The notes below the pieces were generated by a model. It searched no databases and was not told the DNA's origin. It saw nothing but the letters and a program-made list of their open reading frames with translations. A program made the translations under genes and the position numbers. Source: Brevibacillus_H sp041920465 (lineage in GTDB: Bacteria; Bacillota; Bacilli; Brevibacillales; Brevibacillaceae). Taken from it: 64,000 nt of DNA. Location of the stretch: positions 1-64,000 of the forward strand of contig JBHGXW010000075.1 of assembly GCA_041920465.1 (NCBI GenBank). Reading direction: 5' to 3'. Shown piece after piece: positions 43,034-49,998 of the stretch. Each line of letters starts with the position of its first letter. Position 1 is the stretch's first letter.

Positions 43034-43894
43034 TTAGTTCTCTTCTTTATTCAGCGTTAACCGGTAGAGATGCATGGCAATATAGCCAACTTCATCCTCC
43101 GGTACCTCTACCTCTAACCGCTCCGAAATCAATTCCGACAGTGATTGGGCCAGTTGATAGGAATCCCCGCATATTTCTCTGATGCGATCCATCAACGGAT
43201 TCAGAACCACTTTGCCTTGACGAATTCGCTCAACGGCAAATCGTAAATGTGTGATCAAACGAAGGTAATCCATGCTGCCCTTTTCAATCCGTATGCCTGC
43301 TTTTTGTTCAACCTGCTCCACCAATTCCTTGATCAAGTTGGTAAATTTGACGGTTTTAGAAACAGGATATGCACTGGCTGCCGAATGTATGTGCAAGGTG
43401 AGAAAACCAGTTTCACTTTCCGGAATGGAAACGTGAAAACGCTCTTCAATCATCCGGGAAGCCTTTTCGGCAAGCGCAAATTCCTTGGGATATAATGTTT
43501 GAATCTCAAACAAAAACGGGTTCACGATTTCGAGTCCGTTTTGCAAGCGCTGAATGGCAAACTGGATATGATCAGGCAGCGCGACATGGACATGTTCGTT
43601 CAATTGGGGGCTTAACTCTTTGGCGACCAGGGCAATAATCTCTTCCGACAACCCGATAATCGATTCGTCCACCTGATTCAGCAAGTGACGATATTGGCGG
43701 ATGTGGTTCTGATCTTCCAGCCTGAACTTCTTTTCGATCCGGTTGTCTTGAATGTCCAGTTGATCACCCGGTTTCTTGCCAAATCCAATGCCCTTGCCGA
43801 GCAGGATGATCTCAGCGTTGGTAAGAGATTCTTTGACGAGTATGACATTGTTGTTAAAAGTCCGTTCAATCCGATAGTTGTTAACATCAGCCAC
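43034..43894 (-). CDS. transcription antiterminator, BglG/GlcT family
   Basis: 286 residues from a GTG at 43892-43894. An N-terminal RNA-binding CAT domain (YRIERTFNNNVILVKE) is followed by two PRD domains. PRD1 has the paired His of LNEHVHVALPDHIQFAIQRL; PRD2 has YLRLITHLRFAVERI and VPEDEVGYIAMHLYR. Phosphorylation by the PTS would switch RNA binding. It has a RAT/terminator of its own upstream (43926-44002) and controls another before EIIA, so it autoregulates. The RNA targets suggest GlcT type, whereas the structural genes are for GlcNAc. Confidence 0.85.
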   Translation of the reverse strand: MADVNNYRIERTFNNNVILVKESLTNAEIILLGKGIGFGKKPGDQLDIQDNRIEKKFRLEDQNHIRQYRHLLNQVDESIIGLSEEIIALVAKELSPQLNEHVHVALPDHIQFAIQRLQNGLEIVNPFLFEIQTLYPKEFALAEKASRMIEERFHVSIPESETGFLTLHIHSAASAYPVSKTVKFTNLIKELVEQVEQKAGIRIEKGSMDYLRLITHLRFAVERIRQGKVVLNPLMDRIREICGDSYQLAQSLSELISERLEVEVPEDEVGYIAMHLYRLTLNKEEN

Positions 43895-43925
43895 GTCAGA
43901 ATCTTCCCTCCTTGCTGACAAAATC

Positions 43926-43974
43926 AAAAAAGCCAAGAAAAAATCTTTTCATCAAAAAAAGATCTTTCTTGGCT
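43926..43974 (-). terminator. leader terminator of the antiterminator gene
   Basis: Minus strand GAGCCAAGAAAGATC with a loop and an imperfect TTTTTCTTGGCT, followed by TTTTTTG. Its 5' side overlaps the RAT element at 43971-44002, so the two folds exclude each other. Confidence 0.85.
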
Positions 43975-44002
43975 CATGCCCGGGTTTACCAGTAACACGC
44001 CG
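43971..44002 (-). promoter_or_regulatory. ribonucleic antiterminator (RAT) target of the antiterminator gene
   Basis: Minus strand CGGCGTGTTACTGG, loop TAAA, CCCGGGCATGAGCC: the same core elements as the target before EIIA. The predicted result is autoregulation of the antiterminator gene. Confidence 0.85.
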
Positions 44003-44012
44003 TATCGCAAGT

Positions 44013-44028
44013 CGTTAAGCGCTTTCAA
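44013..44028 (-). promoter_or_regulatory. candidate cre (CcpA) site
   Basis: Minus strand TTGAAAGCGCTTAACG, which shares the TGAAA-GCGC-TTA core of the catabolite-responsive element with a few mismatches at the end. It lies just downstream of the promoter at 44041-44069, a position expected for a roadblock. Confidence 0.45.
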
Positions 44029-44040
44029 GTTCTCACTTTT

Positions 44041-44069
44041 ATCATAGAGCCAGATGATATTCTTGTCAA
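44041..44069 (-). promoter_or_regulatory. sigma-A promoter of the antiterminator/nag unit
   Basis: Minus strand TTGACA (44069-44064), 17 bases, TATGAT (44046-44041). It precedes the cre-like site and the first RAT element in the expected order. Confidence 0.8.
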
Positions 44070-44096
44070 GAAAAGTTTCTACAAAAAACGGCACTT

Positions 44097-44510
44097 TTAG
44101 ACACATGTCTTACATTTGCCATAGATTTCGAATTTATGTCCGGTTACCTGAAAATCAGGCGGCATCTCCTGAACAAAATTCATCGGACAAGCCTCAAGTT
44201 CCGTTGTTTTCCCACACGCTGTGCATATCAGATGGTGATGGTGCCCATGGGAACAAGCCAGGCGAAATTTCCCTTCTCCGTCCAGTTCCGTCTCTTCCAG
44301 AATACCCAAATCAACGAATGTAGAAAGATTGCGGTAAACTGTATCGAAGCTAAGATTCGGGTAATTTTCCTTCATCTGCTCCATGATCTCTTTGGCTGAC
44401 AAATACCGTTTCTCCTGGGCACAAATGCGAATCATTTCTTCCCGTTTGCCCGTATATTTGTAGCCGCGATCCTTCAGCATTTTCAGCGCTTCTTCCAGAT
44501 TCACAGTCAT
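44097..44510 (-). CDS. zur: Fur-family zinc-responsive repressor (Zur)
   Basis: 137 residues from the ATG at 44508-44510. An N-terminal winged helix (SAKEIMEQMKENYPNLSFDT, TVYRNLSTFVDLGILEE) is followed by a metal-binding C-terminal half with HGHHHHLICTACGK and a CKTC pair at the end. Its place in front of znuB, znuC and znuA and the Zur-like operator at 47318-47338 argue for Zur rather than Fur or PerR; a His-rich HGHHHH is compatible. A GTG at 44501-44499 would also fit the ribosome site. Four structural-zinc Cys are visible. Confidence 0.8.
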   Translation of the reverse strand: MTVNLEEALKMLKDRGYKYTGKREEMIRICAQEKRYLSAKEIMEQMKENYPNLSFDTVYRNLSTFVDLGILEETELDGEGKFRLACSHGHHHHLICTACGKTTELEACPMNFVQEMPPDFQVTGHKFEIYGKCKTCV

Positions 44511-44567
44511 CTCTCCTTCCTTAACCCGCCCGTCCATAGCTAACACTGCACCGGGTGGAGCCACAAA

Positions 44568-45410
44568 TCATTTCGCGAACTTTGCCTTCACCCGCTTGCC
44601 CGCAAGTACGATCACCAGAATCAGTACAGCCATCAACACTATGGTTCCACCTGATGCCCAATCCCACAGATACGACAGATAAAGACCAGACAAGACGGCT
44701 GTCTCGGCAAACAGCACAGCATAGAGGATCGCTTGCCGAAAGCTTCCGGCAATTTGCAGGCTTGCTGCAACCGGTAAAGTGATCAAGGCAGAAATTAACA
44801 ATACTCCGACAATCCGCATGGATGCGGCAATTGTCAAAGCAACAAGAATCATAAACCACAGGTTGATCGCTCGGCGGGCCACACCGGAGACTCTGGCGAA
44901 TTCCTCGTCGAACGATACGGCAAAAAGCTCCTTGTAGATGAGAAAAACAGTGATTAAAACAACGGATGCTACACCAATCAAAGCCAAAAGATCATCAATT
45001 GTCACCGTCACGATTTTTCCGAACAAATACGAGTACAAATCGGCGTTAAAGCCTTGGGCAATGCTGATCAACACCGTAAATAGCCCAAGTCCGCTTGATA
45101 AAATAATCGGAATGGCCAAATCCTGATACGCTTTGAACACTTTGCGCAATCTCTCAATGAACAAAGAACCGACCACCGAGAAAACCATCCCGAAGTACAG
45201 CGGATTGACAACACCAAAAAAAGCGATTTTTTTGGAAACCAACAAACCGGTTGCCACCCCGGCAAGCGTGACATGGGATAGACCATCAGCCATCATCGAC
45301 AACCGCCGAACGATCAGAAAAGTGCCAAGTACCGGACAGATCAAACCGATTAAAATCCCCGAAAACAAGGCATAACGCAAAAATTCATAATGCCACCAAT
45401 CCGCTAACAT
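44568..45410 (-). CDS. znuB: zinc ABC transporter permease ZnuB
   Basis: 280 residues from the ATG at 45408-45410 with AAGGAG upstream. ABC-3 family permease with about eight membrane helices; GLSHVTLAGVATGLLVSKKI and DPVCL-like stretches identify the family (LMADGLSHVTLAGVA). It forms the channel for ZnuC and ZnuA. The frame extends further upstream without a site, which would overlap znuC. It lies 41 bases after znuC and 58 before zur. Confidence 0.88.
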   Translation of the reverse strand: MLADWWHYEFLRYALFSGILIGLICPVLGTFLIVRRLSMMADGLSHVTLAGVATGLLVSKKIAFFGVVNPLYFGMVFSVVGSLFIERLRKVFKAYQDLAIPIILSSGLGLFTVLISIAQGFNADLYSYLFGKIVTVTIDDLLALIGVASVVLITVFLIYKELFAVSFDEEFARVSGVARRAINLWFMILVALTIAASMRIVGVLLISALITLPVAASLQIAGSFRQAILYAVLFAETAVLSGLYLSYLWDWASGGTIVLMAVLILVIVLAGKRVKAKFAK

Positions 45411-45450
45411 ACGATCTCCTTCCTCACAACTCCCGTTTTTATCGGCCAGC

Positions 45451-46218
45451 TTAATGGTTGTGGGCAAGCAGACGGACGGAGTCTCCGTACATGCTCTGAA
45501 AAATTTTCTCTTGGTTATGCTCAAAATCGTCAGTCGGCCCGTGAAAATGAAGCCGGCGCTGCAGACAGGCTACTTTATTCACCCATTGGATCATGACGCT
45601 TACATCGTGGCTGACGATCATCATCGTCATGTTGTTATCTTCTTTGAGAGAGCGCACCAGTTCATAAAACTGTTCAATTGACTCCTGATCCACTCCGACA
45701 GTCGGTTCATCCAGAATAAGCAGTTCCGGTTCGGCAACAAGCGCTCTGGCAATAAACACCCGCTGCAGCTGGCCCCCGGACAAGCTGCCAATCCGCTCGT
45801 GAAGCTTCGGTAACAGTCCGACCCGCTTTATCACATCTTGAACCTTGCGATGATGGGCCGCATTTAGCCGGCGGAACAATCCCACCCGGCCAACCAGACC
45901 GGAAGCGACAACTTCAGCCACTGTCGCCGGAAAACCGCCTGTGCCATGGGCAACCTGCTGAGCCACATAACCAATTTTTGCCCAATCCCGAAACTTCCCA
46001 ACAGGCTGGCCAAACAGCTCAATTTGCCCGTCAGTGGGCTCAAGCAGCCCCAAAATCAGTTTCATTAAGGTTGATTTTCCGGAACCATTGGGACCGACTA
46101 TGCCCAGAAAATCGCCTTTTTCTAATGTCAAATTTATATCTTCCAATACCTTTTTTCCATTCTCATATTGAAATGACACGGATGACAAGCGTACGATATC
46201 TCGTTCATTTCCGCTCAT
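45451..46218 (-). CDS. znuC: zinc ABC transporter ATPase ZnuC
   Basis: 255 residues from the ATG at 46216-46218. Walker A GPNGSGKST (about 37-45), signature SLSGGQLQRV, Walker B LLILDEPTVG and a switch His in IVSHDVS are all intact. It powers the ZnuB permease. The C-terminus is His-containing (LLAHNH). It lies 47 bases after znuA and is in the same operon as znuB and zur. Confidence 0.92.
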   Translation of the reverse strand: MSGNERDIVRLSSVSFQYENGKKVLEDINLTLEKGDFLGIVGPNGSGKSTLMKLILGLLEPTDGQIELFGQPVGKFRDWAKIGYVAQQVAHGTGGFPATVAEVVASGLVGRVGLFRRLNAAHHRKVQDVIKRVGLLPKLHERIGSLSGGQLQRVFIARALVAEPELLILDEPTVGVDQESIEQFYELVRSLKEDNNMTMMIVSHDVSVMIQWVNKVACLQRRLHFHGPTDDFEHNQEKIFQSMYGDSVRLLAHNH

Positions 46219-46264
46219 ACTATCAACATCCTTACTTAGTGGTTGCACCACTTTGGGTACTTTG

Positions 46265-47227
46265 TTATTGCAGGGCTTGGCGCAGCGCTTCCAGATTTTC
46301 TCGCATGATGGTGAAATAGTTTTTGCCTTGCTTCAGTTCATCCTCCGTCAAGCCTTCCAGCGGGTTCAGTGTTGCCGTTTTGGCCCCTGTTTCGCGTGCG
46401 ATTACTTCCGCCACTTTGGGGGAAACAAGCGTTTCAAAAAAGATCGTATGAATCTGGTGTTCCTTGACAAGATCAATCAACTGCTTCAATTTTGACGGAG
46501 ATGGCTCGTCGGCCGGAGAAATTCCGGAAATCGCAATCTGCTCCAAACCGTATTTATGAGCCAAATATCCGAAAGCTGCATGGGACGTCATAAACTCCTT
46601 GCGCGGTGCTTGGGAAACCATCTCTTGATACTCTTTATCCAGTTTATCCAGCTCTTGGGCCAGTTTGTCAAAGTTTTTCCGGTAAATATCCTGATGGGAT
46701 GGATCAGCTTTGATCATCGCATCCTTCACTTTGGCCGCTTCCGCTTTCAAAAGCGTCGGGTCAAGCCAAATATGGGGATCAAGTCCATCGTGAGAATGCC
46801 CGTTTTCCTGGCCCTCGTGCTCATCTTGGGACTGAAGCAGGGTAAGCCCTTCCGCGGCATTGACAACCGCCATTTTGGATTGGTCAAATGTTTGCAGCGC
46901 TTTTTCCACCCATGCATCAAAAGAGGTGCCGCTGTAGACAAACACAGATGCATTGGACATATCGACAATATCTTTCGTCGTCGGTTCGAAATCATGCGGT
47001 TCTACACCGGCCGGAACCACGTTTTTCACTTCTGCCTGATCTCCGCCGATTTCGGAAGCAATGAAATACAAAGGGTAGAACGAAGTATATATAAGTAACT
47101 TCTGACCATCTTGCCCAGGAGATGATTGGGCTTGGTTTGGCGCGGAAGCGGAATTGCCGCAAGCAGCCAATGAGACGGCTGACAGCACCAAGATCAAAAC
47201 AAGCAATATCGAATATAAACGCTTCAT
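46265..47227 (-). CDS. znuA: zinc-binding lipoprotein ZnuA
   Basis: 320 residues. A signal peptide with lipobox SLAACGN is followed by a cluster A-I binding protein. FYPLYFIASEIGGDQAEVKN is typical, a His/Asp/Glu-rich loop (DEHEGQENGHSHDG) precedes DPHIWLDPTLL, and later ligand His residues lie in TSHAAFGYLAHKYG. It captures zinc for ZnuBC. It starts after the Zur-like operator and promoter at 47292-47338, so it would be repressed when zinc is plentiful. Confidence 0.92.
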   Translation of the reverse strand: MKRLYSILLVLILVLSAVSLAACGNSASAPNQAQSSPGQDGQKLLIYTSFYPLYFIASEIGGDQAEVKNVVPAGVEPHDFEPTTKDIVDMSNASVFVYSGTSFDAWVEKALQTFDQSKMAVVNAAEGLTLLQSQDEHEGQENGHSHDGLDPHIWLDPTLLKAEAAKVKDAMIKADPSHQDIYRKNFDKLAQELDKLDKEYQEMVSQAPRKEFMTSHAAFGYLAHKYGLEQIAISGISPADEPSPSKLKQLIDLVKEHQIHTIFFETLVSPKVAEVIARETGAKTATLNPLEGLTEDELKQGKNYFTIMRENLEALRQALQ

Positions 47228-47291
47228 TATGGATTCATCCTCCCCGTTTCCATCTATGGCGATTTCATGACGCCGTCTACGTGACTTACTT

Positions 47292-47320
47292 ATTATACCT
47301 ATATGCTGGCGAATAGTAAA
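47292..47320 (-). promoter_or_regulatory. sigma-A promoter of znuA-znuC-znuB-zur
   Basis: Minus strand TTTACT (47320-47315), a 17-base spacer, TATAAT (47297-47292). The Zur-like site covers the bases just upstream and overlaps the -35. Confidence 0.75.
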
Positions 47321-47338
47321 TAAGACTGATTACGATTT
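47318..47338 (-). promoter_or_regulatory. Zur-like operator
   Basis: Reading the plus strand, AATAAGACTG-ATTACGATTT contains the perfect right half of the Bacillus Zur box (ATTACGATTT) and a weaker left half (AAT...). It overlaps the -35 of the znuA promoter. The neighbouring zur gene supports the call. Confidence 0.6.
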
Positions 47339-47371
47339 ACATCCGATAATCTGCTAATCTCCTGATTTATA

Positions 47372-47380
47372 TGTTATAAT
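47372..47380 (+). promoter_or_regulatory. extended -10 element of the PCYCGC lipoprotein gene
   Basis: TGTTATAAT, a TGn-TATAAT extended -10, 29 bases before the start codon. No good -35 is seen at 17 bases. It is divergent to the znuA promoter, and the Zur-like site lies between them. Confidence 0.5.
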
Positions 47381-47408
47381 TTTACTGATGATAAAGGAGG
47401 TCTACTAA

Positions 47409-47918
47409 ATGAAGTCCATTCGTCTGCTCTTTCTCTTGCTTGCTTCATTCACTGTCGTACTGGCTGGCTGCGCCGCCGGACCTAGTGACCAAACTCCTCA
47501 GAATCACGCGGCACACTCCGAACATCAACAATACGCTCCCAACGGAGATTTGCAAGAAACTACCGCCTCAATCAAACAGCTTCCCACTTTTCTGGACAAG
47601 GTAGATCTCCGAATCAAGGATATTTACCGTGTAGCGGGAGATCATCTGGATGTTCTGCAGTGGATTCCTTGCTACTGTGGCTGTGCAGAAAGCGCCAATC
47701 ACCTGAATAACGCAAACTGTTTTGTGAAAGAAGTGAAGGCAGATGGCTCTGTTGTCTGGGACGATCACGGAACACGCTGCGGAACTTGCATGGAGATTGC
47801 CGCCACCTCTGTTCAAATGAAAATGGAAGGCAAATCGACGAAAGAAATCCGTAACTACATTGATGATCACTATAAATCGGGATACGCGGCGCCTACGCCA
47901 ACCCCTATGCCAGAGTAA
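47409..47918 (+). CDS. PCYCGC-motif lipoprotein
   Basis: 169 residues. The lipobox VLAGCAAG lies near residue 18-25. The family motif WIPCYCGCAESANHLNN is present, followed by CFVKEV and DDHGTRCGTCMEIAATS, giving seven or more cysteines, likely redox or metal ligands. AAAGGAGG precedes the ATG. It is encoded divergently from znuA across the Zur-like site and could be coregulated with zinc uptake; the function of the family is unknown. Confidence 0.8.
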   Translation: MKSIRLLFLLLASFTVVLAGCAAGPSDQTPQNHAAHSEHQQYAPNGDLQETTASIKQLPTFLDKVDLRIKDIYRVAGDHLDVLQWIPCYCGCAESANHLNNANCFVKEVKADGSVVWDDHGTRCGTCMEIAATSVQMKMEGKSTKEIRNYIDDHYKSGYAAPTPTPMPE

Positions 47919-47933
47919 GAATTAAACAAAAAC

Positions 47934-47976
47934 AAAAAGAGCAGACGCCATAAAAAATGGTTTGTCTGCTCTTTTG
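47934..47976. terminator. bidirectional intrinsic terminator
   Basis: AAAAGAGCAGAC-17-GTCTGCTCTTTT with A's before and T's after. It ends both the PCYCGC gene and nadA, which converge here. Confidence 0.9.
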
Positions 47977-48009
47977 TTTTTGGTGAGAAATACCGCTATT
48001 ATTGCCGGA

Positions 48010-48954
48010 TTAGGCCGGAGCCACTTCCAGCATTCGCTCCAATGATGCACGAGCCGCATTGGTTATGTGCTCGGGAACATAAATTTCCGGTTTCATGTTT
48101 TCCAAGGCATCTACGCATTTTTTCAGGTTGTTTACCTTCATATTCGGACAAACCAGATATTTGGATGCGAAGATGAAGGTTTTGTCCGGACTGTCCTTCT
48201 CCAGCATATATCTTGTTCCATCTTCCGTACCGATAATGAATTCCTTATGCGAGGATTCACGGCAGAACTTCAGGATACCTGTGGTCGATCCTACATAATC
48301 AGCCAACGCGACCACTTCCGGACGGCATTCCGGATGCACGACGACCAGCGCATTCGGATGCTGTTTCTTGAGCGTCACGATATCTTCAACGGAAAGCTGA
48401 TCGTGCGTATTGCAGTAACCTTCCCAGATAATCATTTTTTTATCCGTGAATTGTGACACGTAATGTCCCAGATTTTTGTCCGGAACCCAGATTATTTCGT
48501 CAGAATCAATTGACTCAATCACTTTTTTCGCATTGGAAGACGTACAGCAGATATAGGTTTCCGCTTTCACTTCCGCTGACGTGTTGATGTAAGCCACCAC
48601 TTTGGCGTTTGGATGTTGAGCTTTCAGCTTGCGCAGCCCTTCCACGTTTACCATGTCAGCCATTGGGCAACCGGCACGGTCATCCGGGATAATCACTTTT
48701 TTATTGGGATTGAGAATTTTTGCACTTTCTCCCATGAAATGAACACCGCAGAACAGAATCACATCAGCATCTGTGGTCTTCGCCTTTTGGGCCAAGCCGA
48801 ATGAATCGCCGATAAAATCCGCTACTTCCTGTATCTCCGGTCTTTGATAAAAATGGGCAAGAATAATGGCATTACGCTCTTTTTTCAACTGTAAGAGACG
48901 TTCTTTCAACTCAGCGTTTCGTTGGGCCTTTTTTTCCAACGCCAAGGCTTCCAT
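48010..48954 (-). CDS. nadA: quinolinate synthase
   Basis: 314 residues from the ATG at 48952-48954 with GGAGGAGG upstream; the longer frame is not supported by a site. It condenses iminoaspartate and dihydroxyacetone phosphate to quinolinate through a [4Fe-4S] cluster. Visible cysteines that fit the cluster ligands are in VILFCGVHFMGESAKI, ETYICCTSSNAKKVIE and KYLVCPNMK; EGYCNTHDQ and VVHPECRPEVV are typical of the family. It is the partner of NadB and NadC, whose genes lie 27 kb away on the same strand. Confidence 0.95.
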   Translation of the reverse strand: MEALALEKKAQRNAELKERLLQLKKERNAIILAHFYQRPEIQEVADFIGDSFGLAQKAKTTDADVILFCGVHFMGESAKILNPNKKVIIPDDRAGCPMADMVNVEGLRKLKAQHPNAKVVAYINTSAEVKAETYICCTSSNAKKVIESIDSDEIIWVPDKNLGHYVSQFTDKKMIIWEGYCNTHDQLSVEDIVTLKKQHPNALVVVHPECRPEVVALADYVGSTTGILKFCRESSHKEFIIGTEDGTRYMLEKDSPDKTFIFASKYLVCPNMKVNNLKKCVDALENMKPEIYVPEHITNAARASLERMLEVAPA

Positions 48955-49057
48955 ATGTCTGACCTCCTCCGTTACTCCCACATGTCGGTTTGTAGGGTCA
49001 TTGTAAGCTCTTACTCTGTCAAAAGTCAATGTTTGATGTTTAGTCAAATTGTAAGAA

Positions 49058-49924
49058 CTAGGAATTGGCCAAAAAATTCTCGCGGATAAATTGAGCCACT
49101 CCATTTTCCCGATGGTTCGGCGCTACGTATCGGGCAATTCGCTTAACCTGTTCGGTAGCGTTGTCCATGGCTACCGGATGCCCCACCGTCGAAAGCAGTT
49201 CCAAATCGTTGTCGGCATCGCCAAAAGCAGCACTTTGTTCAAGAGATATTCCCCATTTCTCAAAGAAATAGCGAAGTCCTGTCGCTTTGCTTACTCCCTT
49301 GGCATTTACCTCAAAATTAGTCTTCCCCGAAGAGGTGATCGTTGCTTCGTCCTTCCAACAGGCAAGCTGATCCCTAACCTCTTGCAGTTCATCCGTTTTG
49401 GTATGCCAGACAAACACTTTGACAACGGAAAGCTCCCCGGAAGAAATGGAGGAAAGCAAATCTCGCTCGGGTACGGGTTTAGACAAGTGATAAAAAGAAA
49501 AACGGCGGAGTGACAAGCCTTCACCGGAAGTGGTCTCTTTCAGCAACTCTTCAATTAGTTCCCGATCCTCCAGTACCATCCAGCGGTTGCTTGCCGTATC
49601 GTGAACCTCATAGTAAATTTTCTTTCTGCGAAGCCTGGAGATCGTGTCAAGCACAACCTCGGCAGGAAGCGGCGTACTGTCGACCAATTTGCCATCCTGT
49701 TCGTAAATAGCAGCGCCATTGCTGCAAACATAACCGTCAAACGGGAAATTATCAACCGGCAATTTGGCGGATAAATACGTCCGGCCTGTTGAAATCACCA
49801 GTTTTCGCCCCTGCTGCTGCAGTAAGCGGCATGCTTGCTTCGTCTCCTCGGACATCTGGGAATCTCCATTTAGCAATGTGCCATCCATATCGAACGCAAT
49901 CAGCTTCACATTTTGAATACTCAT
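49058..49924 (-). CDS. Cof-type HAD-superfamily phosphatase
   Basis: 288 residues from the ATG at 49922-49924 with AGGAGGG upstream. HAD motif I is FDMDGTLLNG, motif II VISTGRTY, motif III Lys in the region of KVFVWHTK, and motif IV FGDADNDLELLSTVG. The cap is C2 (IIB) type. These enzymes hydrolyse phosphate from sugars, nucleotides or cofactors; the substrate cannot be read. It lies between ftsH and nadA. Confidence 0.85.
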   Translation of the reverse strand: MSIQNVKLIAFDMDGTLLNGDSQMSEETKQACRLLQQQGRKLVISTGRTYLSAKLPVDNFPFDGYVCSNGAAIYEQDGKLVDSTPLPAEVVLDTISRLRRKKIYYEVHDTASNRWMVLEDRELIEELLKETTSGEGLSLRRFSFYHLSKPVPERDLLSSISSGELSVVKVFVWHTKTDELQEVRDQLACWKDEATITSSGKTNFEVNAKGVSKATGLRYFFEKWGISLEQSAAFGDADNDLELLSTVGHPVAMDNATEQVKRIARYVAPNHRENGVAQFIRENFLANS

Positions 49925-49971
49925 GCTTCTCCCTCCTTTAGAAAACCCACCCAATATGTATTCCTATCTGT

Positions 49972-49998
49972 AAAAAAAGGAGCACCTGTGGCGCCCCT
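49972..49998 (-). terminator. intrinsic terminator downstream of ftsH
   Basis: Minus strand GGGGCGCC-3-GGTGCTCC (with G-U pairs) followed by seven T's, directly at the ftsH stop. Confidence 0.85.
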
